From Gambelia wislizenii (Eukaryota > Chordata > Lepidosauria > Squamata > Crotaphytidae): a stretch of 64,000 bases of DNA. The stretch spans positions 74,720,001-74,784,000 of the forward strand of contig JAUMIR010000003.1 in the NCBI GenBank assembly GCA_030847615.1. The letters run 5' to 3'. Below are positions 57,501 through 64,000 of this stretch, piece after piece; position 1 is the first letter of the stretch; each line of letters opens with the position of its first letter. The position numbers and the translations under genes were made by a program. The notes below the pieces were generated by a model. It had not been told where the DNA came from, did not search any database, and was given only the letters and a program-made list of their open reading frames with translations.

Positions 57501-60500
57501 CTTTAAATGGAGGTGTGTGGACTCTTTCTAAGGGCAGCAGTCTGGACTTGGTAATCTTTCAGTCCCTTCCAGCCTCACAATGCTGTACTTACTAATGTCA
57601 GGAGAAATGTAATTCATTGTTCAGAAGTTTGAGATTACAATCGTCCCTTCACATTCGCGGGGGATAGGTTCCCCAGACCCCCGCGAATGTGAAAATTCCA
57701 CGAATAATGACTGCCCTCCCCCTCCCCCGCCAAAGCAACCATGGGGCCTCCAGAGGCCCCATAGTCGCTTTCCCCCGCCTCCCTCCTCCCTTCCAAGGCC
57801 TTCGCGGGGCCTCCAGAGACCCTCCCGAGGCCCTGTGGAGTCCTCCCCGGCCCTCCCCCCTCCCTCCCGGGGCCTTCACGGAGCCTTTGGAGGCCCCTTG
57901 TTGCGGTTTTGGGAGGGTGGGGGGCCCTCCCAAAACCGTGAATGCTAAGTTCGCGAATGTGGAGGGGCAACTGTAGTGCTATTTTTAGCTATCCCAGTCT
58001 ACTACTGCCACAGTGTGATGGCCTTGGAGATTATAGCTGCATACTACAGCTTAATATCCTAGCTTGTTTCTCTGAGAGTAAGTATAGTTTCCCAGACCAT
58101 GTGAAACCTAAAACTACTAGCTGTACCCGGTGTAACATACGCCGTTTAAAAGCTCCCCAAAAAACACCCAGTAGACCTCAACCCTGTAACACAGACTGGT
58201 GGATTTTTAAATTCCTCCTCCCTCTTCTTAGCGTTCCACACTTTTCCCACAATTGCTGAGGGCGTCTTGCTCTGTTGTCCTGCTGCCACCGCCACCAATT
58301 GACTGCCTGGGTCCCGACGCACGCATCCTGCTGCTACCGCCACCAGTTGACTGTCTGGGTCCCAATCTGGGCCACAGATTGAGTGGCAGGAGTGGATTGT
58401 AAGGAGGAGAGGGAATTTGCATGTGGGTGGTGATTGGTTGGGAGTGTTTCCTCAGCAACCAGTCAGCACACTGGGAAAGGCAACATATTCAAGAGAATAA
58501 TATAGATAGATAGTTAATTGAAGACTTTCTGGTTTGATTTTTCATTTGTGTGGAGGAGGAACCAAGTGGATATTTGCTTAGCCAGAAAGCTTGTTCGCAC
58601 CATAGCTTATTAAGCAGAACATAATACAGACATCCAAACCCATGTCATGTGTTAGTAATTTTTCAAATATCAAGGAACTACTAACCTATCTAGAATGCTT
58701 TTTAATACTGTGGGTTACCATTTTAAAAAAATTCTTGTTTTGGCAGGAAAGATGCCAGCAGGTACCCAATTTGTGGTGTCTGTGTGTCAGAGCCTGCAGC
58801 AGGTGGCATTGAAATGTCAGCAAGATCCTCAGAGTTATTGGTACTTTCATCAGGCCGTGGTACCCTGCTTATTGGGTTTAGCAGTGCAGGCTGCTATGCA
58901 AGGTAAGACATGGAGGTAGCCACAGATCTGATCCTTTCTGGGTTCTGTCAGTGCCTGCAGCTAAAGCAGAACTGTGCTTACTGTCTGTGTTGTGGGTACA
59001 GCATACTGTATATGTTGTGGGTTGTTTTTCTACTTTACAGCCCTAAATCAAAAGGAAGGAAGCTGAGGGGTCCAGAGCCATTTTTATCAATGTTCTGTTT
59101 TATCTTCTCATTTTGTACCAACTTTACTTACTCAGGCCATGTAGGATCAGCTCCCCTTTGTCAGATGACCATTAAACAGGTGATAGATTTAAAAGCATGC
59201 TTTAGGACACAGGTGAGCAGCTGTGGCCCTCTGGATACTTCTGGACTGCAGATCTCATAATCCTTCCCTATTGGCCATGCTAGCACTAGTTAGGGATTGG
59301 TAGGCCAAAAAATGCCTGGAGGGCTGCCCCACATTGGAAGAAAGGGTACGACTAAAGGGAAATCTCCATCTTCTCTCTCTTCTTCTTCTTCTTCTTCTTC
59401 TTTTTTTTTTTTTTTTTGCTTGTTGTTGTCATTGTTTTTGGCTTTCAGAGAATTCCCACACAATACTAAGCAAGGTGCTGCTGAAAGAGGAAGCCTTATC
59501 AGCCATGGTACCAGTCATCAGTGCTGCCTGTATGCATTTAAGCCCAGAGTGAGTAACTTCCTGCCTCTCCCTGGTCTCTGCTCCTACAGTGTGTTTTGCT
59601 TCTTGTGCTTTTGGATAAAGTCAGGTTCCAGCCTAACTTTAGCTATTTGGTGGGGAGTCCCTCTTACACATTCCTTGATGCTTCATATTGTGCAGTAAGG
59701 CAATGTCCCTGCCACTACTTCCTTGTCTCTTCATGGCAGGCTGGCAGCCCAGAGTGTCTCCAAAGTGGTACCCCTCTTCCTAGATGGAGAGCTGTCCTTT
59801 CTGCCTGGAAACAGCTTTCCTAGCACTTTCCAGCCTTTCCAGGTATGTTGGGTGAATGAGATGCTGCTTTTGCTGTGTTTGGGGAGGTTATGGTGAGAAG
59901 CTTCAAAATGGCCTCTGTACTGAAAGTGATGTTGTCTCCTCTGCAGGATGGGCAGTGTCCAGTGGCAGCCCAGAGAAGGCTTGTTGCTCTCCTCATGGCC
60001 TTTGTCTGTTCGTTGCCAAGGAATGTGAGTTCTCGGAGAGACATTGGGGGCAACATGGATAACAGATCCACTCTATGCCTAGTGCCTAGGCAAGTAGTGC
60101 TGGGAACCAGAGGATAGCTTGAAAATTTGCAGTTACCTCCCCACCTTCCCTTCCTTCTTGTTCGTTGGCAGGTTCTAATTCCTCAGCAGGACCGATTGCT
60201 ACGTGAACTGCTAGCCCTGAGCTGCTCCTGTGACTGCCCCTTCACTGCTACAGCTGCTGCCAAATGTTTTGCAGGTCTTGTTAACAAACATCCCGCAGGT
60301 ACTAACCAGATTATATCTAAGGTCAATCACTGAGGGGCTGAGGCATTGCTCTGGTACCTATGACACACCAGTGCTGGAACTGGATGAAGTCCTCTTGATT
60401 GATACATGTAGATATACAAGAGAAACTGGCAATCACTGTGCCTCTCCTCTTAACAGGGCCTCAACTAGATCATGTCTTGGGAATGGCCACGAAGAAACTG

Positions 60501-63424
60501 GAGCAAGGCTTGAATGAGGGTCCCCATCAAAACCAGGCCCTCACTTTGTTATTGTGGGTAAGTTTGCGTCATTTTGCCCTCCCCTCTGCTAGTAATATAC
60601 AGTAGAGTCTAGTTTATCTTTCTTTCCTTGCAGGTTTGCAAAGCTTTGTTGCTACGCTACCACCCACTAAGTACTCAACTGACTGACAAGGTGAGCTTTA
60701 GGGAAGAGCTGAGATCATCAAGATGTCCAATACATTGCTCCCTTATTGCATTTTAATGGCTCTTGTACTTCTGCCCTACAGCTGCTTATCCTTTTGGGGG
60801 ATTCGGTCCTTGGCCCTAAAGTGGGTGATGGCTTTGTATTGCTCATGGCTGACTCTCCAGATATTCTGGGGAAGAGCTGTCATGCTGAGATGCGCCTCAT
60901 GTTTCGACAGCGCTTCTTCACAGAGTGTGTGCCTCAATTGGTGCAAAGGTTCCACGCGGCTGCACCTGGTGAGAAGTTCTTTAGTCCCATTCTTTAATAA
61001 AAGCATTTGTGTTAGAGAATTAACACTGCTTAAATCAGGGGTGGGCAAAGTGCAGCCCACCAGTGCCATTTTTGTGCCCCCCCCCCCGGGGCCCTCTGGG
61101 ATGGGGAGAATTCACCAAAAAAAGTTCTTTGTTCCAAAATGCCCCCAAATCCCTCTAGGATGTGTAGTGAGCATTTCCCCTGGACCCCTCAGGATCAAAC
61201 AACAATTTTGCAACATGTAAAAAAAAAATACCCCCAAAAGCTCTGCGGGAGACATTTCCACCACATTTTGGGCCCATATTGGGTCAGTTTAGGCCAAAAG
61301 AGAGGCCTTTTTTGAAACAGGAAATGAACATGACGTTCTTTCCACTCACTTTTAGTTATTAAAACTAGGCCTCTCCTGGACCTAAAATGGCCCACAAGGG
61401 CCAAAAACATGGTGAAAATGCCTGCTTTGCCCCTAGAGGGCATTTTCAGGCAAATAAAATTGTTTTATATCTTTTTGTGAGAGTGGATATAGCAGACTTT
61501 GCAGCTCTCCAAGGGTCTCTTCGGGGGCTTAGGTGGCCCCCTGCTCTTTGACAGTTGCCCATCCCTGGTTTAAATTGATCTAAATTGATACATGTAGATA
61601 TACAAGAGAAACTGGCAATAACATGTATTAAATTGTTCAGTTTCCTCAGAATTTTAATATTTCTTGCCTGCCAATTTCTTACATGGTCAGAAAAACTGGA
61701 GTTAGACCCACTGAATAAGTACTTCAGCTGATATATGGATAAATCCAGTTTATTCAATAAGTCTGCTCTAGCCAGGACTAACAACAGGATTTAGGTCATT
61801 GATATTCTGGACCTGCTTTTTCTTAGCTCTTCCTAGACAGAGAACCAAGAGGCCCTTTTGATTATTTTGTTTTTAGAAGAGGAGAAACAGCAGAAGTGCT
61901 TTTCTGCTACTTTCAAACATTTTGCACTATCAGAGTGTCTGACATCAGTTTGAAGGCAAGAAGAGTCACAAACCTGAGTTGGCTGGCTCTGCAGTAATTT
62001 TTTCTTCAGAAATGGTACAGTGGGATTGATGTTCTTTATTGGCAGCAAGAAGTTCTTATTGTAGGCTCTGTTGTAATGTGCATAAAAATCTTTTTGGAAG
62101 AATATCTGGACTAGAGGACTGAGCACCTACCCTTCTCTTTTCCCCAGGTATGAAATCAAATTACCTGAAAGCCCTGTCTCACATACTGAACCACTTGCCC
62201 AAGCCCGTGCTGGTGACAGAGCTGCCTTCGGTGAGTGTAGACTTTGTAGCTAAGGGGTCAGACACTATGAACTCTTAGCTGTGGTGATTTGTGTAGATGG
62301 CCATGTAGTGGTAGAATTATGTTCTCTTTTCTCATTCCCACAGTTGCTATCTCTGTTGTTGGAAGCTCTGTCATGTCCTGACCGTGTGGTCCAGCTGTCA
62401 ACTTTGCACTGTCTACAGCCCTTGTTACTTGATGCACCTCATATCATGAGTCTTCATATTGACACACTGGTGGGCAAGTTTCTCAACCTGACAGACAGCC
62501 CTGCTATGGTGAGTAATATGTAAGCTCTTGGCATACAGCTGGCTACTCCCTCATTTCCTTCTGGTGTGGTATTTTTTTCTGGGTGTGAAAGGCTAAGTGC
62601 CTGCCATCTTTGTGTTGCAGGCAATCCGCATTGCTGCTCTTCAGTGCCTCTATGCACTTGCCTCCTTGCCCACCCCAGTGGTAAGTGGTGGATAACTTGC
62701 TAGTCCTTTTCTCTGGGCATTATATTCTTATTGTGCTATTATCTTTCTCTCTCCTCTTGTCACTAGCAGTGGGAACCCTATTAATTCTGCTTTCTTCTTA
62801 CTGTTAGGTAATTCCGTACAAGCCACGGGTGATTAAGGCACTAGCCAAACCCTTGGATGACAAGAAGCGGCTGGTACGAAAAGAAGCTGTGACAGCACGA
62901 GGAGAGTGGTAAGAAGAGTTGACAACATGGTAGAACAGGGATGGGCTACTGTTGGGGGGTGCATTGGTTTCCAAGGGGCCCTCCCCAATTTTTAGCCCCC
63001 AAATGCCCTGTAAAGATGGAGGGGGCATGTTTTGGGCCCACTAAAAGAGTTTTTTTCTCCCCACAGGAAGTGACTGGGAGGGCAATTTCTGGGTCACTTC
63101 CTGTGGAGGAAAAACAGCTGTCCCAGGACTGAAGTCACTCAGGTGGGGAGAATATGGCAAAATATGTGGCCCAGGAGCCAAACGTTTCCCACCTCTACTG
63201 TGAAAAAATATTCCCTGTTCTTAAACAGCTGTTTTAATAATTCCGTTCCCTTGATGATTGCTGCTTAAAGTCAGGAGCTAACGTTTGGTATAGATATTGT
63301 TAAGTTGGAGAACAGACATTTGAATGAATGATTCAGGGTTGTATTCACTGTTTTCTTGCTGTTGTCTAAGTGTAATGCTGCATTCTTGCTCTTCAGGTTT
63401 CTGCTTGGGACACCTGGCAGGTGA
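36424..63424 (+). CDS. MMS19: MMS19, cytosolic iron-sulfur assembly targeting subunit (31 exons, 1025 aa)
   Basis: MMS19 is a HEAT-repeat scaffold that, with CIAO1 and CIAO2B, hands iron-sulfur clusters to nucleoplasmic and cytosolic enzymes such as XPD, DNA polymerases and primase. It also has a reported role at the mitotic spindle. The identity is certain from long exact or near-exact stretches, for example GLAVSVLKAIFQEVHVQ, ELKSLGADFTFGFIQVMDGE, CRHHLCEPDMKLVWPSAK and KALAKPLDDKKRLVRKEAV. All 31 exons have GT-AG borders and compatible phases, with no stop or frameshift. The total of 1025 codons is close to the human length of 1030 (from memory). The N-terminal third holds the MMS19 N-domain, the middle is helical repeats, and residues about 570-1016 are the C-terminal HEAT region that binds CIA partners. 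The gene looks intact. The start was chosen at the first ATG of the CpG island, in the phase that fits exon 2. UBTD1 lies divergently to the left. Confidence 0.97.
37339..37567. mobile_element. pogo/Tigger-like MITE
   Basis: CAGTTGTCCTTCCATATCCA at the left and GTGAATATGAAAGGACAACTG-like sequence at the right are inverted. The right flank is TA, while the left flank is CA, probably a mutated TA. It is the reverse-orientation sister of 28754-28980. Confidence 0.8.
38370..38406. repeat. Short palindromic hairpin
   Basis: CCTATCCTAT and ATAGGATAGG form a perfect 10-bp stem around CTGG, preceded by another direct GGTAGGATAGGT copy. It sits at the truncation point of a SINE tail, so it may be a by-product of insertion. 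Confidence 0.7.
38398..38450 (+). mobile_element. Sauria-type SINE tail fragment
   Basis: ATAGGTCGCCATGAGTTGAA and GTCGACAAAAGTGCAGTTAA with an ACAACAATTA end resemble the last about 50 bases of the SINE. Diverged. Confidence 0.5.
41293..41341 (+). CDS. MMS19: MMS19 exon 2
   Basis: Residues 32-47 (VKAGTCTILDVVENLG). Acceptor CTTAG|GAG, donor GG|GTAAGT. Corresponds to the mammalian VKSGNYTVLQVVEALG segment. Confidence 0.95.
42485..42690 (-). mobile_element. tRNA-derived SINE, old copy
   Basis: CTGTGAGGTAGGCTAGGCTG, CCCAAGGTCACTCAGTGAAT and TCCTAAGCCAGCAGTACAAC show the conserved core and tRNA-like region in inverted order. Strongly diverged. Confidence 0.6.
43483..43684 (-). mobile_element. 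Sauria-type SINE
   Basis: TTGTTGTTGTGTGCCTTTAA at the left is the inverted tail; GGGGTTTCTTGGCAAGATTT, CACTTGCCCAAGGTGTCAAG and AGTCCAACACTCAAACCACT follow the SINE backwards to the tRNA head. Confidence 0.87.
44126..44226 (+). CDS. MMS19: MMS19 exon 3
   Basis: Residues 48-81 (SLLENADPQIRTRGIKMLSE to SLLHEQE). Acceptor AATACAG|ATC, donor GAAG|GTAGGA. Confidence 0.96.
44494..44628. mobile_element. hAT-like MITE
   Basis: CAGGAGTAGGCGACT at the left against GTTACCTATCCTTG at the right, with the interior reading as CATGCTGGTTGG-type MITE sequence. The 8-bp flanks are too diverged to be sure. Confidence 0.55.
44640..46459 (+). other. MMS19: MMS19 intron 3, right part
   Basis: No gene is seen. 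45480-46130 is AT-rich with T-run signals such as GGCTTATTTTTTATTCAAG. It could be an old retroelement, but I cannot identify it. Confidence 0.6.
46460..46545 (+). CDS. MMS19: MMS19 exon 4
   Basis: Residues 82-110 (VIHLVLFYENRLKDHHLVIP to SVLQGLKAL). Acceptor TTCCAG|TAATCC, donor CTG|GTAAGA. LFYENRLKDHHLVIPSVLQG is invariant with human MMS19 as remembered. Confidence 0.97.
47029..47103 (+). CDS. MMS19: MMS19 exon 5
   Basis: Residues 111-135 (SMCEVMAPGLAVSVLKAIFQ to EVHVQ). Phase 0 at both ends. Acceptor TCCAG|AGT, donor CAG|GTGAGC. Confidence 0.97.
47251..47590. repeat. Large inverted repeat (hairpin), two arms of about 160 bp
   Basis: Arm 1 (47251-47408) and arm 2 (47432-47590) are reverse complements at nearly 90% by eye, with about 25 bases between them. 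Arms contain GTTCTGGAAGAGTTTATTCC and GGCATCTTCAGAGAATG. The sequence resembles terminal repeats of Penelope-like elements known from reptiles, but this is from memory. No reading frame here is real; apparent frames on both strands mirror each other. Confidence 0.8.
48827..48880. repeat. Short inverted repeat, possible MITE end
   Basis: CACTTTCATGGGGGT and ACCCCCATGAAAGTG are perfectly inverted around 12 bases, followed by GAGGGATGACTG and TA. It looks like one end of a pogo-like MITE related to 57638-57973. Confidence 0.55.
49000..49364. mobile_element. hAT-like non-autonomous element
   Basis: CAGTGGTTCTTACC at the left is inverted as GATTAAGAACCACT at the right. A perfect CTCTAAAG duplication flanks it (48992-48999 and 49365-49372). 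No transposase frame. Confidence 0.85.
49433..49502 (+). CDS. MMS19: MMS19 exon 6
   Basis: Residues 136-158 (SLLQLDRHTVYSIITNFMSS, REA) plus one base. Acceptor TTCTAG|TCT, donor GCAG|GTAAGA. Confidence 0.97.
49590..49718 (+). CDS. MMS19: MMS19 exon 7
   Basis: Residues 159-201 (ELKSLGADFTFGFIQVMDGE to IVKGYAL) plus one base. Acceptor CCCACAG|AAC, donor CTAG|GTAAGT. Confidence 0.97.
49795..50440 (-). mobile_element. Endonuclease-RT LINE 3' end
   Basis: Minus-strand frames show YGPETWVTYRQHLCLLECFH and QRCICTILNILWTDYVTN (50486-50235) and, in another frame, SPKETFCCAFCNRTCLSRIG with LFSHQRACRKHGMSPS (50083-49826). The 3' tail is the short CTCTCTTT run at 49792. Same family as 4220-5231 and 35519-35994. 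Inserted in MMS19 intron 7. Confidence 0.87.
50735..50796 (+). CDS. MMS19: MMS19 exon 8
   Basis: Residues 202-222 (GPFAEELFEVTSCYFPIDFN, P). Acceptor TTTGCAG|GGC, donor CCT|GTGAGT. Confidence 0.97.
50978..51064 (+). CDS. MMS19: MMS19 exon 9
   Basis: Residues 223-251 (PPNDPHGIQRGDLIVSLRAV, LTSTPIFAE). Phase 0 at both ends. Acceptor TTTGTAG|CCC, donor GAG|GTACGA. Confidence 0.97.
51611..51685 (+). CDS. MMS19: MMS19 exon 10
   Basis: Residues 252-276 (FLLPLLIEKMDSDVQSAKLD, SLQTL). Acceptor CTCATAG|TTC, donor CTG|GTAAGA. Confidence 0.97.
51916..51993 (+). CDS. MMS19: MMS19 exon 11
   Basis: Residues 277-302 (SSACTIYGQKELKEFLPSLW, SSLRRE). Acceptor TTCTTAG|AGT, donor GAG|GTAAGA. Confidence 0.97.
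52313..52451 (+). CDS. MMS19: MMS19 exon 12
   Basis: Residues 303-348 (VFQTASEKIEAEGLSALRAL to LLDSFLRGILQ) plus one base. Acceptor CTGCAG|GTG, donor CAGG|GTAACA, which is weaker than the others. Confidence 0.96.
52782..52936 (+). CDS. MMS19: MMS19 exon 13
   Basis: Residues 349-400 (DCRHHLCEPDMKLVWPSAKL to LVEEYSKHVQ). Acceptor ATTTCAG|ATT, donor CAG|GTGAGG. Confidence 0.97.
53172..53250 (+). CDS. MMS19: MMS19 exon 14
   Basis: Residues 401-426 (SSQHRTILEVLLGFLELRQK, WGPEEE) plus one base. Acceptor TTGTAG|AGT, donor GAAG|GTGAGA. Confidence 0.96.
53251..54601 (+). other. MMS19: MMS19 intron 14
   Basis: 1.35 kb intron. I see no gene or clear repeat in it. Confidence 0.85.
54602..54727 (+). 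CDS. MMS19: MMS19 exon 15
   Basis: Residues 427-468 (DKSPLLFSKASLCSMVISAV to ALTFLGSLQ) plus one base. Acceptor TTTGCAG|ACA, donor CAAG|GTATGT. Confidence 0.96.
55055..55136 (+). CDS. MMS19: MMS19 exon 16
   Basis: Residues 469-495 (GLLAPPDVEMLVDHLAQFIL, HEEDSQT) plus two bases. Acceptor TTTCAG|GAC, donor CCAG|GTGGGA. Confidence 0.95.
55137..56402 (+). other. MMS19: MMS19 intron 16
   Basis: 1.27 kb intron, AT-rich. The stretch 55560-56330 reads like an old LINE 3' end by composition only; nothing definite. Confidence 0.8.
56403..56509 (+). CDS. MMS19: MMS19 exon 17
   Basis: Residues 496-531 (LAAMEAAGTLAPMYPEAFSQ to SEELQSGTA) plus one base. Two in-frame donors lie 9 bases apart: TCAG|GTACAG (exon end 56500) and GCAT|GTAAGT (exon end 56509). 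I chose the second for its better intron match. The choice changes three residues only. Confidence 0.88.
56801..56938 (+). CDS. MMS19: MMS19 exon 18
   Basis: Residues 532-577 (SEVLEDSNPPQQERYLKALA to LLQQLQQVQK) plus one base. Acceptor CTGTCAG|TTT, donor AAAG|GTAATC. The AVSTHPSIV motif is shared with human MMS19. Confidence 0.96.
56939..58746 (+). other. MMS19: MMS19 intron 18
   Basis: 1.8 kb intron. It contains a pogo-like MITE (57638-57973). A GGGGTGGGCAACTGTGG hAT-like left end at 57037 has no clear right end. The rest is unremarkable. Confidence 0.85.
57638..57973. mobile_element. pogo/Tigger-like MITE with GC-rich interior
   Basis: CAATCGTCCCTTCACATTCG at the left and CGAATGTGGAGGGGCAACTG at the right are inverted, with TA on both sides (57636-57637 and 57974-57975). 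The interior is C-rich and contains an internal inverted pair CCCCGCGAATGTGAA near the left end. Confidence 0.85.
58747..58902 (+). CDS. MMS19: MMS19 exon 19
   Basis: Residues 578-629 (GKMPAGTQFVVSVCQSLQQV to LAVQAAMQ) plus one base. Acceptor TGGCAG|GAA, donor CAAG|GTAAGA. Confidence 0.97.
59210..59337. mobile_element. hAT-like MITE
   Basis: CAGGTGAGCAGCTGTGGCCC at the left and GGAGGGCTGCCCCACATTG at the right are loosely inverted, around GGCCATGCTAGC-type MITE core. No convincing target duplication. Confidence 0.5.
59382..59417. repeat. (CTT)n and poly-T tract
   Basis: Seven or more CTT units pass into a run of about 17 T, ending 30 bases before the exon 20 acceptor. It may act as an extended polypyrimidine tract. 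Confidence 0.9.
59449..59548 (+). CDS. MMS19: MMS19 exon 20
   Basis: Residues 630-662 (ENSHTILSKVLLKEEALSAM to ACMHLSP) plus two bases. Acceptor CTTTCAG|AGA, donor CAGA|GTGAGT. Confidence 0.96.
59740..59842 (+). CDS. MMS19: MMS19 exon 21
   Basis: Residues 663-697 (ELAAQSVSKVVPLFLDGELS, FLPGNSFPSTFQPFQ). Acceptor TGGCAG|GCT, donor CAG|GTATGT. Confidence 0.97.
59947..60024 (+). CDS. MMS19: MMS19 exon 22
   Basis: Residues 698-723 (DGQCPVAAQRRLVALLMAFV, CSLPRN). Acceptor CTGCAG|GAT, donor AAT|GTGAGT. Confidence 0.97.
60172..60298 (+). CDS. MMS19: MMS19 exon 23
   Basis: Residues 724-765 (VLIPQQDRLLRELLALSCSC to FAGLVNKHPA) plus one base. Acceptor TTGGCAG|GTT, donor GCAG|GTACTA. Confidence 0.97.
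60457..60557 (+). CDS. MMS19: MMS19 exon 24
   Basis: Residues 766-799 (GPQLDHVLGMATKKLEQGLN, EGPHQNQALTLLLW). Acceptor TTAACAG|GGC, donor TGG|GTAAGT. The next intron is only 76 bases. Confidence 0.97.
60634..60690 (+). CDS. MMS19: MMS19 exon 25
   Basis: Residues 800-818 (VCKALLLRYHPLSTQLTDK). Acceptor TTGCAG|GTT, donor AAG|GTGAGC. Confidence 0.97.
60782..60968 (+). CDS. MMS19: MMS19 exon 26
   Basis: Residues 819-880 (LLILLGDSVLGPKVGDGFVL to RLMFRQRFFTECVPQLVQRF) plus one base; the longest exon. Acceptor CCTACAG|CTG, donor CCTG|GTGAGA. Confidence 0.97.
61036..61567. mobile_element. hAT-like non-autonomous element
   Basis: CAGGGGTGGGCAAAGTGC at the left and GACAGTTGCCCATCCCTG at the right are inverted. 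An 8-bp duplication GCTTAAAT/GTTTAAAT (61028-61035, 61568-61575) with one mismatch flanks it. No transposase frame. Confidence 0.85.
62148..62230 (+). CDS. MMS19: MMS19 exon 27
   Basis: Residues 881-908 (GMKSNYLKALSHILNHLPKP, VLVTELPS). Acceptor CCCCAG|GTA, donor TCG|GTGAGT. Confidence 0.97.
62344..62508 (+). CDS. MMS19: MMS19 exon 28
   Basis: Residues 909-963 (LLSLLLEALSCPDRVVQLST to FLNLTDSPAM). Acceptor CCACAG|TTG, donor ATG|GTGAGT. Part of the CIA-binding C-terminal HEAT region. Confidence 0.97.
62621..62680 (+). CDS. MMS19: MMS19 exon 29
   Basis: Residues 964-983 (AIRIAALQCLYALASLPTPV). Acceptor TTGCAG|GCA, donor GTG|GTAAGT. Confidence 0.97.
62808..62908 (+). CDS. MMS19: MMS19 exon 30
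   Basis: Residues 984-1016 (VIPYKPRVIKALAKPLDDKK, RLVRKEAVTARGE) plus two bases. Acceptor GTTAG|GTA, donor AGTG|GTAAGA. The most conserved part of the C-terminus. Confidence 0.97.
62936..63200. mobile_element. hAT-like non-autonomous element
   Basis: CAGGGATGGGCTACTG at the left and TTTCCCACCTCTACTG at the right are loosely inverted, with the GGGCCCTC...GGAGGG core of related elements. The target duplication is not clear. Confidence 0.5.
63397..63424 (+). CDS. MMS19: MMS19 exon 31 (last coding part)
   Basis: Residues 1017-1025 (WFLLGTPGR, the W completed from exon 30) and TGA at 63422-63424. Mammalian MMS19 ends in the similar WFLLGSPGS (from memory), which supports both the exon and the stop. 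Confidence 0.95.
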
Positions 63425-63720
63425 AATGTGCACAGTGTGAATCATGATGGACAGTCTCACCTGCCAAGTTATGTACCTTGATACCATGGGTCCTATATTT
63501 CCTTGAAAGCAGCAAGGCTCTTGGCAGAAGTGGAGGACCTTTTTTATGGGCTGCCTTTTCTGTGGGCTGGCACAGTCCTAATCACAACATCTGTGTCCAA
63601 TAGGATGCAACAGTCAGCTCAATTCTTGCAGAAGGTAGTACGTGGAGATGGCAGGAGCCCTGCACACTGTGTGTGTGGTGCCAGAAGAATGAAGAATAAA
63701 TATTCTGTTTCCTAACAGCC
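63425..63720 (+). terminator. MMS19: MMS19 3' UTR and polyadenylation signal
   Basis: The 3' UTR follows the stop. The first canonical AATAAA is at 63695-63700, followed by a T-containing stretch. Cleavage is expected about 15-25 bases later. No other strong signal is closer to the stop. Confidence 0.8.
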
Positions 63721-64000
63721 TCTGGAGAAGGTGCATCTTGTGGGAAGGGAAGCAGTAGAGGAAGTGAGCTCTGCTGCTGTTGGCCTTCATTTCATCATAC
63801 GTACATTTTAAGTACCATTATCCTACATTTCTAACAAATGCCACAACTGTTTCCACAAAATGAGAAGGCTCAGCCTCTTTTGAGAAGTTGTTCTATGTCT
63901 ATTCATAACAGTTTTATTCAAAATCCATTTTTACATAAATGATCTTCCCAAACAATAGTGAATTGTTGGGATGTGGGAGTTTTAAACATTAGAAAGAAAT
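63721..64000. other. Intergenic end; possible minus-strand polyadenylation signal
   Basis: No gene is visible. TTTATT at 63913-63918 is AATAAA on the minus strand and could end a convergent gene to the right. In mammals MMS19 and ZDHHC16 are tail-to-tail (from memory). Nothing coding supports this here, so it is only a suggestion. Confidence 0.3.

Noticed and set aside
59297..59698. 133-codon frame around MMS19 exon 20
   Set aside because: It is in another frame than the exon, is rich in serine/phenylalanine from the CTT and T runs, and spans intron borders.

Overview
This is a vertebrate nuclear segment, most likely from a squamate reptile (lizard or snake). It carries two divergent protein genes with spliced exons and GT-AG introns, plus a repeat set typical of squamates: CR1 and L2-like LINEs, tRNA-derived SINEs of the Sauria type ending in a GAAGGCACACAACAACA tail, 5S-rRNA-derived SINEs with the same tail, and hAT-like and pogo-like MITEs. 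The species itself cannot be told from the sequence.

Genes. The main gene is MMS19 on the + strand (ATG 36424, stop ending at 63424). I could trace 31 exons whose phases agree throughout, giving 1025 codons plus a stop. It encodes the HEAT-repeat subunit that targets the cytosolic iron-sulfur assembly machinery to DNA repair and replication enzymes. Head-to-head with it, on the - strand, is the first coding exon of UBTD1 (22402 down to 22332). It encodes 23 codons plus one base, MGSCVGR... to ...PRKRA, and ends at a GTGAGT donor. The other UBTD1 exons are not in the window, so 1-22331 is the 3' truncated part of a long UBTD1 intron 1.

Layout. 1-22331: UBTD1 intron 1, mostly unique AT-rich DNA with scattered SINEs, LINE fragments and one 1.3 kb terminal-inverted-repeat transposon. 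22332-22880: UBTD1 exon 1, 5' UTR and CpG-rich promoter. 22880-36110: a 13 kb block made almost entirely of mobile DNA, which pushes the two divergent promoters apart. It holds three copies of an unrecognised retroposon family with a shared reading frame, two pieces of an endonuclease-RT LINE, an L2-like LINE end, an inverted pair of repeats with hAT MITEs, and a nearly full-length but broken CR1 element with a 62-bp tandem monomer array in front of ORF1. 36220-36570: MMS19 CpG-rich promoter and exon 1. 36570-63720: MMS19 introns, exons and 3' UTR, with MITEs, SINEs and a 165-bp-arm hairpin in the introns. 63720-64000: intergenic.

How the parts relate. MMS19 (iron-sulfur targeting) and UBTD1 (a ubiquitin-like-domain partner of E2 enzymes) are neighbours in vertebrates, but nothing here suggests a joint pathway. 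I found no microbial-type system (operon, CRISPR, phage). The least explained items are the unrecognised retroposon family, the alternating 62-bp monomers of CR1, and the inverted repeat pair around it.
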